64,000 nt of DNA from Marinibacterium anthonyi (GTDB taxonomy: Bacteria > Pseudomonadota > Alphaproteobacteria > Rhodobacterales > Rhodobacteraceae). Below the pieces are notes generated by a model. The model saw only the letters and a program-made list of their open reading frames with translations. It was not told where the DNA came from and did no database searches. How positions within the stretch are numbered: position 1 is the first letter of the stretch; the number at the start of each line of letters is the position of its first letter. This document shows, piece by piece, positions 40,996 to 48,629 of this stretch. The DNA lies in the NCBI GenBank assembly GCA_003217735.2, contig CP031585.1:4265501-4329500 (forward strand), read 5' to 3'. The position numbers and the translations under genes are program-made.

Positions 40996-42510
40996 ATGGC
41001 GAACCCGCTTTATGACCGTCTCTTCGGCACCCACGCCGGCAAGGCGACGCCCTTCCTGATCCTGCCCGACGGCACGACGATCACGCATGACGCCTTCCTG
41101 AAGCGCGCAGCCCAGATCGCCCATGTGCTGAACGACCTGGGCCTGACCGCCGGCGACCGCCTGGCCGCCCAGGTCGAAAAGTCGCCCGAGGCGCTGGCGC
41201 TTTACGCGGCCTGCGCGCAGACCGGCGTGGTCTTCCTGCCGCTCAACACCGCCTACACGGTGGATGAACTGACCTATTTCATCGACAATTCCGGCGCCAG
41301 TCTGGTGGTCTGCGACGGCGCCAAGCTGGATGGCCTGGCACCCGTGGCCGACCGCCTGGGCGCCAAGATCGAGACGCTGAATGCCGATGGCAGCGGTTCC
41401 CTGATGGCGCGGGCCGATGCCAGGCCGACCACCTACGACACGGTCGACCGGGATGGCGGGGACCTGGCGGCGTTCCTTTACACCTCCGGCACGACGGGGC
41501 GGTCGAAGGGCGCGATGCTGACGCAGGACAACCTGCTGTCGAATGCGCAGACCCTGGCCGAGCTGTGGCACTTCACCGACAAGGACGTGCTGCTGCACGC
41601 CCTGCCGATCTTTCACACTCATGGGCTGTTCGTCGCCACCAACATCACGCTGTTCGCCGGCGGCGCGATGATCTTCATGGCCAGGTTCGATGCGGGCGAG
41701 ATCCTGCGCCTGATGCCGCAGGCCACCGCGATGATGGGCGTGCCCACCTTCTACACCCGCCTGCTGGACGATCCGGCCTTCACCCGGGACCTGGCCTCGG
41801 GGATGCGGCTTTTCGTGTCCGGTTCCGCGCCGCTGCTGGCCGAGACGCACGTGCGGTTCGAGGACCGCACCGGCCACCGCATCCTGGAACGCTACGGGAT
41901 GACGGAAACCAACATGAACACCTCGAACCCCTATGACGGCGAACGCCGGGCGGGCACCGTGGGCTTCCCCCTGCCGGGGGTCGAGCTGAAGATCACCGGA
42001 TCCGAGGGCGAGGACCTGCCCCAGGGCGAGGTCGGGCTGATCGAGGTGCGGGGCCCGAATGTCTTCAAGGGGTACTGGCAGATGCCGGAAAAGACGAAGG
42101 AAGAACTGCGCGACAGCGGGTTCTTCATCACCGGCGACCTGGGGATGATCGACGAAGACGGCTATGTCCACATCGTCGGCCGCAACAAGGACCTGATCAT
42201 ATCGGGCGGCTACAACATCTATCCCAAGGAAATCGAACTTGTGCTGGACGACCAGCCCGGCGTGATGGAAAGCGCGGTGATCGGCGTGCCCCATGCGGAT
42301 TTCGGCGAAACCGTCCTGGGCGTGATCGTGCCCGAAGCCGGTGCCACGCCGGATCTCGACGCCATCGCGGCGGCGGCGGGCGAAAAGCTGGCCCGGTTCA
42401 AGCATCCCCGCAAGCTGATCGTCATCGACGCCCTGCCCCGCAACACCATGGGCAAGGTCCAGAAGAACATCCTGCGCGACGCCTACAAGGACACGTTCGC
42501 CCCGGCCTGA
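40996..42510 (+). CDS. matB: Malonyl-CoA synthetase
   Basis: Protein of 504 aa of the acyl-adenylate superfamily: P-loop YTSGTTGRSKGA, LPIFHTHGLFVATN, YGMTETNM, GDLGMIDEDGYV, hinge GRNKDLIISGGYNIYP, and the C-terminal catalytic Lys in RNTMGKVQKN. The Arg in MARFD near 230 and the His in IFHTHG match the malonate-specific MatB subgroup, from memory. It activates imported malonate for the decarboxylase upstream. It ends 33 bp from a convergent gene. Confidence 0.93.
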   Translation: MANPLYDRLFGTHAGKATPFLILPDGTTITHDAFLKRAAQIAHVLNDLGLTAGDRLAAQVEKSPEALALYAACAQTGVVFLPLNTAYTVDELTYFIDNSGASLVVCDGAKLDGLAPVADRLGAKIETLNADGSGSLMARADARPTTYDTVDRDGGDLAAFLYTSGTTGRSKGAMLTQDNLLSNAQTLAELWHFTDKDVLLHALPIFHTHGLFVATNITLFAGGAMIFMARFDAGEILRLMPQATAMMGVPTFYTRLLDDPAFTRDLASGMRLFVSGSAPLLAETHVRFEDRTGHRILERYGMTETNMNTSNPYDGERRAGTVGFPLPGVELKITGSEGEDLPQGEVGLIEVRGPNVFKGYWQMPEKTKEELRDSGFFITGDLGMIDEDGYVHIVGRNKDLIISGGYNIYPKEIELVLDDQPGVMESAVIGVPHADFGETVLGVIVPEAGATPDLDAIAAAAGEKLARFKHPRKLIVIDALPRNTMGKVQKNILRDAYKDTFAPA

Positions 42511-42543
42511 CACGCAAGGGGCAGTCCGTGATCATGGGCTGTC

Positions 42544-43056
42544 CTACCGATAGGGTTCGATCCGGTCGGCCGAGAGCGCGTAGCCGATCTCGGCCAGCTG
42601 GGTGGAGGTATGGGCGGTACCGAACATGCCGGTGACATAGACCGGTTCGAACAGGGACTCGTTCTGGTAGGGGCGGTCCGTCGTCACCAGAACCAGCTGG
42701 TTGGGCGGCGGTGGCGGCACGTGGATGCAGGCGCCCACATAGGGCACCAGGATGAACGCCGTCACCCCGCCCCCCGAATAGTCGATCGGCACCATGAACC
42801 CCGCCAGCTTCACGGTCTCGCCATTCCAGTCCGTGCGCACCCCGGTCGATGCGGTCTGCGTCGCGGGCGCGGCGGTCTCGTCATGGGGCTGCACCTTCTG
42901 CAACTCCGGCGGCAGCGCGTCATCGCTTTCGGGCAGCAGATCCTCCCAGCTCAGCTCTCTCACTCTGGACGCCAAGGCGGGCGAGACCAGCGCCGGCAGG
43001 GCCAGCGTGCCCAGCACAAGGCTGCGGCGGGAAAGCGATGTCCGTCTGTCTGGCAT
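42544..43056 (-). CDS. DUF3299 protein, second copy, in a zrg-like zinc operon
   Basis: Protein of 170 aa with a twin-arginine-like signal (SRRSLVLGTLALPALVSPALA). The DUF3299 core carries AGFMVPIDY, the conserved VPYVGACIHVPPPPPNQLV and a C-terminal TGMFGTAHTSTQLAEIGY. The Cys-x-His in ACIH is a probable metal ligand. It is paralogous to the next gene upstream (43081-43587), with the same 19-residue core. It is the last gene of the operon. Confidence 0.82.
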   Translation of the reverse strand: MPDRRTSLSRRSLVLGTLALPALVSPALASRVRELSWEDLLPESDDALPPELQKVQPHDETAAPATQTASTGVRTDWNGETVKLAGFMVPIDYSGGGVTAFILVPYVGACIHVPPPPPNQLVLVTTDRPYQNESLFEPVYVTGMFGTAHTSTQLAEIGYALSADRIEPYR

Positions 43057-43080
43057 CGGTCGGGTCCTCTGGATCGGGGG

Positions 43081-43587
43081 TCAGTCGTAGGGTTCGATCA
43101 GGTCGGCGGTCATGCTGTAGCCGGCATCGGCGATGTCGGTCGTCCGTATCCTGGCCCGCATGGCGCCGGTGACCCAGACCGCATCGAACAGGTCGGTCGA
43201 TGGCCAGGGCTTGGCGGTCTCGACCACCACCAGCTGGTTGGGCGGCGGTGGCGGCACGTGGATGCAGGCGCCCACGTAGGGCACCAGCAGGAACATCGTC
43301 ACCCCCTTCAGCCCGGCTTCGAGTGGCACGATGTAGCCCGGCAATTTCACCAGCGCGCCATCCAGTTCCGGGTTCAGGCGCAGGGCATTGGCGTCGTAGA
43401 CCGGCTTCCAGGTGTCGTTGACCGGGTCCATCTCTCCGTCGCCGATGATCTCGGCATAGGCGACGCCGGGCGGGATCAGGTCGTCCCATTCGATCCGGCG
43501 CGCGTCCTGGGCGCGGCCACGCACGGGCAGCAACGCCGCCGCCCCTGCCGCCAGAACCGCGCGCCGTGTGGGCGATGGGCCCGCCAT
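43081..43587 (-). CDS. DUF3299 protein, first copy, in a zrg-like zinc operon
   Basis: Protein of 168 aa with a Tat-like signal (TRRAVLAAGAAALLPVRGRA). It contains the same core VPYVGACIHVPPPPPNQLV as its neighbour and otherwise differs, so the two probably arose by an old duplication. It shares bases with the permease stop (TGATG). A periplasmic metal-handling role is likely, because the operon starts at a Zur-type site. Confidence 0.82.
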   Translation of the reverse strand: MAGPSPTRRAVLAAGAAALLPVRGRAQDARRIEWDDLIPPGVAYAEIIGDGEMDPVNDTWKPVYDANALRLNPELDGALVKLPGYIVPLEAGLKGVTMFLLVPYVGACIHVPPPPPNQLVVVETAKPWPSTDLFDAVWVTGAMRARIRTTDIADAGYSMTADLIEPYD

Positions 43588-44834
43588 CAGATGCGCACCA
43601 TCATGCCGTCGGCCAGCGACAGCCGATAGGCCCGCAGCGCGGGCAAAAGGCTGGCCAGCGCGGCGGCACCGATCACCACCAGCAGCACGCGCGTCTCCTG
43701 CACACTGGGCGCCTCGATCGGCAGCCAGAGGCCGAAGGCCTGGTCGACGAAGGGCCGCCCGACGGCCAGCGCCGCGTACAGCAGCAGGGTCCCCAGCACG
43801 GCGCCAAGCGCGGCCATGCAGGCGGCCTCGGCCACCAGCAGGCCCAGGATCGTCGCCGGGCGCGCGCCCATGGCCCGCCAGATCGCCATCTCGCGCCGGC
43901 GTTCGTTGAGGCTGGAAAAGATCATCGCCATCATGCCCAGCAATGCTGTCACCACCACCATGCCCGACACGCCGATCAGCGCGGTTTCCGCAAGGCCGAC
44001 GATCTGCCACAGCTCCTGCAGGGCGACGCCGGGCAGCACGGCCAGCAGCGGTTCTTCGGGGTATTCGTTGATCCAGCGCTGCAGGCGGAAGACCTGCAGC
44101 GGGGATTTGACGCCCACCAGCGCGGCGGTGATCGCCGTCGGGGTAAGGTCCATCGTGCGGATGACATCGGTGGGCGTGACGGTGCCCGTCTTGGCGCCGC
44201 TGCGCCAGTCGACGTGGATCGCCTCGATCGCGTCCAGGCCCACGATCACCGTGCGGTCCACCGGCGTGCCGGTCTTGGCCAGGATCCCCGACACCCGGAA
44301 CGGCTGGTCGTCGTGTTCGGTAAAGGATGCAAGCCCATGCGCCACCACGATCGGATCGCCGACCTTGTAGCCCAGCGTCTTCGCCACGTCGGCGCCGATG
44401 ACCGTGTCGTAAAGATCGCCGATCGTCCGCCCCTGGGCAAAGTCCAGGTCCCGGTCGCCGCGATACTTGTAGCGTTTGAAAAATTCCGGCGTCGTGCCCA
44501 TGACACGGAACTGCTTGTGGCTGTCGCCCAGCGAGATCGGGACGATCCAGTCCACCGCGTCCTGGGCCGCGATGTCCTGGTAGCTTTGCCAGGTGACGTT
44601 GTTCGTCGCGTTGCCGATGCGGAACACGGAATACAGCAGCAATTGCACCGACCCCGACCGCGCGCCCACGATCAGGTCGGTGCCCGATATCGTGTCGGCA
44701 AAGCTGGCCCGCGCCCCGGTGCGCACCTTCTCGACGCCCAGGAACAGGGTTACCGACAGCGCGATGGACAGGATCGTCATGCCCACAGTCAGTGCGCGGG
44801 CCCTCAGCGACCCCAGGACAAGGCGCAAGATCAT
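43587..44834 (-). CDS. ABC transporter permease (FtsX/MacB type)
   Basis: Protein of 415 aa with the MacB-type layout: one N-terminal helix (LTVGMTILSIALSVTLFLGV), a large periplasmic domain (about 45-275) and three C-terminal helices with the FtsX motif SSLNERRREMAIWRAMGARP. It pairs with the LolD-like ATPase. This type drives mechanotransmission on periplasmic or lipoprotein substrates more than simple ion import. In Vibrio zrg operons a comparable pair serves zinc acquisition. Confidence 0.87.
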   Translation of the reverse strand: MILRLVLGSLRARALTVGMTILSIALSVTLFLGVEKVRTGARASFADTISGTDLIVGARSGSVQLLLYSVFRIGNATNNVTWQSYQDIAAQDAVDWIVPISLGDSHKQFRVMGTTPEFFKRYKYRGDRDLDFAQGRTIGDLYDTVIGADVAKTLGYKVGDPIVVAHGLASFTEHDDQPFRVSGILAKTGTPVDRTVIVGLDAIEAIHVDWRSGAKTGTVTPTDVIRTMDLTPTAITAALVGVKSPLQVFRLQRWINEYPEEPLLAVLPGVALQELWQIVGLAETALIGVSGMVVVTALLGMMAMIFSSLNERRREMAIWRAMGARPATILGLLVAEAACMAALGAVLGTLLLYAALAVGRPFVDQAFGLWLPIEAPSVQETRVLLVVIGAAALASLLPALRAYRLSLADGMMVRI

Positions 44835-45532
44835 GCTGCGGCCCTTTCGGTTCCGGCGATATCCTCAAGCCGCAGGACCCGGTCGAACCGTTTGCCCAGC
44901 CGGTCATCGTGGCTGACCATCAAAAGCGCGCTGCCTGCGGCGTGCAACTGGCCGAAAAGCAGCGCGAGAAAGGCGTCCTGCGTGCGGGCATCCAGCGCCG
45001 AGGTCGGTTCGTCCGCGATGATCAGGGGCGGCTGGCCGATCAGGGCGCGGGCCACGGCGACGCGTTGCTGCTGGCCGACCGACAACCGGCCCGCCGGGAC
45101 CTGCATCAGGCCCGCATCAAGACCCAGCGCGGTGCAGAGCCGTTCGGTTTCGGCCACCGCATCGCCGGCACGGCGGCGCCGCTCGGGGGCAAATCGCAGC
45201 GGTAGACGGACGTTGTCCAGCACGGTGGCATAGGGCAGCAGGTTGAATTGCTGAAAGATCACGCCGATCCGTTCGGCGCGGAACCGGTCCCGCGCGCCGG
45301 GGCGCAGCGACGCGATATCGGCGCCATCCACCGCCACCCGCCCGCGATCCGGCGTGACGATGCCGCAGATCAGCGACAGCAGGGTCGATTTCCCCGATCC
45401 GCTTTCCCCGACCAGCAGCACCGATTCCCCCGGCGCCATCGCGAAAGCCGGCACGTCAAGGCGCAGCGCGCCCCGCCCCGGCCAGCCAAAGCGCAGGGCG
45501 TCGATGGTCACGGGGGCCGCCACGTCCGACAT
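44831..45532 (-). CDS. ABC transporter ATP-binding protein (LolD/MacB type)
   Basis: Protein of 233 aa: Walker A GESGSGKST, Q-loop IFQQFNLLPYATV, signature LSVGQQQRV (serine-valine form), Walker B LIIADEP, and the switch His in MVSHDDR. It overlaps the permease by 4 bp and follows the DUF2796 gene after 3 bp. Confidence 0.9.
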   Translation of the reverse strand: MSDVAAPVTIDALRFGWPGRGALRLDVPAFAMAPGESVLLVGESGSGKSTLLSLICGIVTPDRGRVAVDGADIASLRPGARDRFRAERIGVIFQQFNLLPYATVLDNVRLPLRFAPERRRRAGDAVAETERLCTALGLDAGLMQVPAGRLSVGQQQRVAVARALIGQPPLIIADEPTSALDARTQDAFLALLFGQLHAAGSALLMVSHDDRLGKRFDRVLRLEDIAGTERAAA

Positions 45533-45535
45533 GGC

Positions 45536-46123
45536 CTACAGACGTCCGCCAAGCGGCAGGGACGGCCGGTCGCGTGTGACCTTGGCCTGCATCGCGCCGG
45601 TGTTTGTGGCCAGCTGGATCTGCAGGGCCTGCGCCCCCGGGAAGGCATCGAAATAGGCGAATTCCATGCGGTCGGCCGCCTTGATGTCGGCGCAGGTCAG
45701 CAGGTATTCGACGTCGAACTCGGTGTGGCCGCCTTCGTCGTCATGGGCATCGCTTTCGTCATGTGCGTCGTCGTCGTGATGCGCCCCGGTCTCAAGCTCG
45801 GCCCGGGCCTCGATCACCGTACAGCCGGCATCGTCGGGCAGCACGAAAAGCGTCAGCGGCGAGTCCAGCGTGGCCAGCGCGGCGGCCAGCTGTTCGCGTT
45901 CGGCGTCGGTGCCCGGTGCGTGTTCAAACCCCACGATGTCCATCCCCGGCACGTGCAGATCCATCGCGATCTGCGACCCGTCGATGCCGATGTCCAGGTG
46001 CCCGACACCGTGTTCATGCGCACCCAGCTCGCGGTGCTCCTGCGCCCGGGCGCCCGGACCGCCCGGGGCGACCGTCAAAGCGGCGGCGCAGGCACCGAGC
46101 GCGGCAATTGCCTTCAACGTCAT
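45536..46123 (-). CDS. DUF2796/ZrgA-like histidine-rich periplasmic protein
   Basis: Protein of 195 aa with a signal peptide (ending near APGGPGARA). It has the family opening HEHGVGHLDIGIDG and LHVPGMDIVGFEHAP, and a His/Asp-rich insert (HHDDDAHDESDAHDDEGGH, about 115-133) suited to zinc binding. The C-terminus has the conserved YFDAFPGAQALQIQ. It corresponds to ZrgA of Vibrio zinc-uptake operons. It is the first gene of a five-gene operon whose upstream region carries a perfect Zur-type palindrome. Confidence 0.87.
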   Translation of the reverse strand: MTLKAIAALGACAAALTVAPGGPGARAQEHRELGAHEHGVGHLDIGIDGSQIAMDLHVPGMDIVGFEHAPGTDAEREQLAAALATLDSPLTLFVLPDDAGCTVIEARAELETGAHHDDDAHDESDAHDDEGGHTEFDVEYLLTCADIKAADRMEFAYFDAFPGAQALQIQLATNTGAMQAKVTRDRPSLPLGGRL

Positions 46124-46218
46124 GGGAATGTCCTTCCTGTCGTCCAGGACGCCATCCGGATCCGGACCGCATCCATCGCACCTGATCCCGCCGGCATGAC
46201 GAGTCGCCGCTAACAGTA

Positions 46219-46230
46219 ATGTTATAACAT
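46219..46230 (-). promoter_or_regulatory. Zur box
   Basis: Perfect 12-bp palindrome ATGTTATAACAT in the context GTAATGTTATAACATGAAC, the core of proteobacterial Zur operators. It lies 96 bp upstream of the DUF2796 start. It predicts derepression of the operon when zinc is scarce. Confidence 0.75.
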
Positions 46231-46305
46231 GAACACATCAACGGTTCTTGTGCGCCCGTGTGTCCCCTTTGCCAGTCCAGAACTTTTCGACAACGGGCCG
46301 ATTGA

Positions 46306-46329
46306 AAAGTAAACCAACCAGTTTACTTT
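46306..46329 (+). promoter_or_regulatory. TetR-type operator before the RND operon
   Basis: Perfect 9-bp inverted repeat AAAGTAAAC / GTTTACTTT around CAACCA. The core TAAACCAACCAGTTTA is typical of TetR/AcrR-family operators at RND promoters. No TetR gene lies in the window, so the regulator must be encoded elsewhere. Confidence 0.65.
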
Positions 46330-46368
46330 CCCGAAACGATCCACGACATAAAGTCGTACCCAGAATGC

Positions 46369-47526
46369 ATGATCGGCTATCATGTTACCGTGACAGCAAA
46401 AGGACCGCTGCCCTTGTCCAGACTGCCCCGATTGCCCGCCCTGCCCGCGCTTGGCATCGCGCTGCTTGCCATGACCGGGCCCGGCGCGGCCGAAAACGTC
46501 CCGACGAATGCCGCGACGAATGCCCCGGAAAACGCTTTGGCCGTGCGCGCGATCACCGCCGAATTCACCACGCCCATCTCTCAGCACGTGCTGGTGGGCG
46601 AGATCACGGCGCCCGAAACGGTGCAGGCGTCGTTCGCGGTCGGTGGCCGGGTGACCGAGGTCGAGGTGCAGGTCGGCGACAAGGTCAAGAAGGGGCAGGT
46701 CCTGGCCCGAATCGAACAGGTGCAACAGGTGCAGGCCCAACGCGCCGCCGAGGCGGAGCTTTCGGCGGCCGAAGCCGAATACACCGCCGCCAAAAGCCAG
46801 TCCGACCGCCAGTCCGAGCTGTTTGAACGCGGCGCCACCACCCGGTCGGATCGCGACAGCGCCGCCGACCGCCTTGCCGCCGCCGAGGCGATGAAGGCCC
46901 AGGCGCAGGCATCTCTCGACCAGGCGCGGCAGGCGCTTGACGACACCGTTCTCCAAGCACCGGCGGACGCCACGATCACCGACCGCTTCGGCGAACCCGG
47001 CCAGGTCGTGGGCGCCGCGCAACCGGTGCTTGAACTGGCGGTGGGCCCTGGATACGAGGCCAAGTTCGACGTGCCCGAAACCATCCTGACCACCATCGGT
47101 CAGGTGCCGCCCCTGGTCACGCTCAGTTCGATCGACCGCCCCAAATTGACCGTGACGGGCCAGGTCAAGGAGGTCTCTCCGCTGGTCGATCCGGCCCGTG
47201 GCACGGTCGAGGTCACGGTGACGCTGGACGATCCGGTCCCGGGTCTGACCTATGGCGATGCGGTGCGCGGATCGACCGTGTCCAACGACACGGCCCGCAT
47301 CGTGGTGCCCTGGTCGTCGATCTCGTCCGGCACCTCGGGCCCGACGGTCTGGGTGGTGTCGCCAACGGACCAGACGGTTTCGGAACGCCCCATCACGGTG
47401 GCCCGCTACATCGAACACGAGATCCTGGTCGAAGACGGGCTGGTGGCCGGCGAGATCGTGGTCACGCGGGGCGCGCAGCTTCTGTATCCCGGCCGCGAAG
47501 TCCACATCCTGGAGCCCGGTGAATGA
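46369..47526 (+). CDS. RND efflux periplasmic adaptor, first subunit
   Basis: Protein of up to 385 aa. The start is uncertain: the ATG at 46369 gives an odd polar leader, while a TTG at 46417 (MSRLPRLPALPALGIALL) lies behind AAAGGACCGCTGCCC and gives a clean signal peptide. The adaptor features are the lipoyl halves SFAVGGRVTEVEVQVGDKVKKGQVLARIE and VLQAPADATITDR, a coiled coil between them (about 110-185), and a beta-barrel plus membrane-proximal domain. With the second adaptor next door it resembles TriA/TriB of Pseudomonas TriABC. Confidence 0.88.
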   Translation: MIGYHVTVTAKGPLPLSRLPRLPALPALGIALLAMTGPGAAENVPTNAATNAPENALAVRAITAEFTTPISQHVLVGEITAPETVQASFAVGGRVTEVEVQVGDKVKKGQVLARIEQVQQVQAQRAAEAELSAAEAEYTAAKSQSDRQSELFERGATTRSDRDSAADRLAAAEAMKAQAQASLDQARQALDDTVLQAPADATITDRFGEPGQVVGAAQPVLELAVGPGYEAKFDVPETILTTIGQVPPLVTLSSIDRPKLTVTGQVKEVSPLVDPARGTVEVTVTLDDPVPGLTYGDAVRGSTVSNDTARIVVPWSSISSGTSGPTVWVVSPTDQTVSERPITVARYIEHEILVEDGLVAGEIVVTRGAQLLYPGREVHILEPGE

Positions 47527-48629
47527 ACCGCCCCCTTTCCGCGATCGCGATCGCCCTGATGCTTGCGGCCTCTTCGACGGCCGCCTCTGACACCGAAACG
47601 GACCCGACCGTCGTTGCCGACGCGGACGTGCCCCGCCCGGTGGTGTCCGAAGTCCTGCAATCCCAGGCCGGCATTGCCCGGTCCTGGGTCGGTTCGGTCG
47701 AGGCCGAGCACGAGATTTCGCTGGGCTTCCTGGTGCTTGGCACGCTGGCACAGCGGCCCGCCGATCTGGGCAACGTGGTGTCCAAGGGCGATGTCCTGGC
47801 CCGGCTGGACGCCGCCGACCTCGAGGCCGGCGTGCGCGCGGCCCAGGCCGGGGTCACCATCGCCCAGGCCCAGCGGGGCACCGCCAAGGACGCCAACGAC
47901 CGCGCCGCCGAACTGCTGGCGCGCGGCGTCGGCAACCAGTCCGCGGTGGAAGAGGCGCGCAATTCCCTGGCCGCCGCCGAAGCCGCCCTGCGCCAGGCCG
48001 ACGCGGAGCTGGAACAGGCCCGCGAACAACGCTCCTACGCCGATCTGAAGGCGCCGCGCGACGGGATCATCACCGCCGTCCACGCCGAGGCCGGCGCGAT
48101 CCTGGATGCCGGCGATCCGGTCTTCGACATGGCCGCCGGGGGCGCGCGCGAGGTCATCCTGAGCATGACGCAGGACATCGCCAACGCCATGCAGATGGGC
48201 ACGATCTTCGACATCTCCCTGATCTCGAACCCGACGATCCGGGGCAAGGCCACGCTTGATCGGATCGACCCGGTCAGCGAACGCACATCGCGCACCCGCG
48301 CCGCCCACCTGAAGATGGCCGATGACAGCCACCCGGCCTTTCGCCTGGGCGCGCTGGTCAGCGCGCGGCTGGCGGCCACCAACGCCCGCATCGTGACCCT
48401 GTCGGATGGCGCGATCATCGAAGACAGCAATCCGCCCGCCGTCTGGGTGGTGACCCAGCCGGATCGCACCCTGGCCCGCACCGACATACAGATCGGCGCG
48501 CGCGCGGCCGGACGGGTCTTGGTCGAAGGCGGCCTGCAGGAGGGTGACGAAGTCCTGATCCGTGGCGTGAATTCCGTGAAAGAAGGCCAGAAGGTTGGCC
48601 GCCGTACCGCGCCGGAGGCGATCCAATGA
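47523..48629 (+). CDS. RND efflux periplasmic adaptor, second subunit
   Basis: Protein of 368 aa with a signal peptide (LSAIAIALMLAASSTA). It has the lipoyl half-motifs SLGFLVLGTLAQRPADLGNVVSKGDVLARLD and DLKAPRDGIITAVHAEAG, with a coiled coil at about 105-170. It overlaps the first adaptor and the pump gene by 4 bp each. Two distinct adaptors for one pump suggest an alternating hexamer. Confidence 0.9.
   Translation: MNRPLSAIAIALMLAASSTAASDTETDPTVVADADVPRPVVSEVLQSQAGIARSWVGSVEAEHEISLGFLVLGTLAQRPADLGNVVSKGDVLARLDAADLEAGVRAAQAGVTIAQAQRGTAKDANDRAAELLARGVGNQSAVEEARNSLAAAEAALRQADAELEQAREQRSYADLKAPRDGIITAVHAEAGAILDAGDPVFDMAAGGAREVILSMTQDIANAMQMGTIFDISLISNPTIRGKATLDRIDPVSERTSRTRAAHLKMADDSHPAFRLGALVSARLAATNARIVTLSDGAIIEDSNPPAVWVVTQPDRTLARTDIQIGARAAGRVLVEGGLQEGDEVLIRGVNSVKEGQKVGRRTAPEAIQ

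Noticed and set aside
39667-42513. Long minus-strand open frame opposite matA and matB
   Set aside because: matA and matB have complete catalytic motifs on the plus strand; the antisense translation has none.
42511-42543. Terminator between matB and the convergent DUF3299 gene
   Set aside because: GGGCAGTCC and GGGCTGTCC can pair only with G-U wobbles and the gap is 33 bp; too weak to list.
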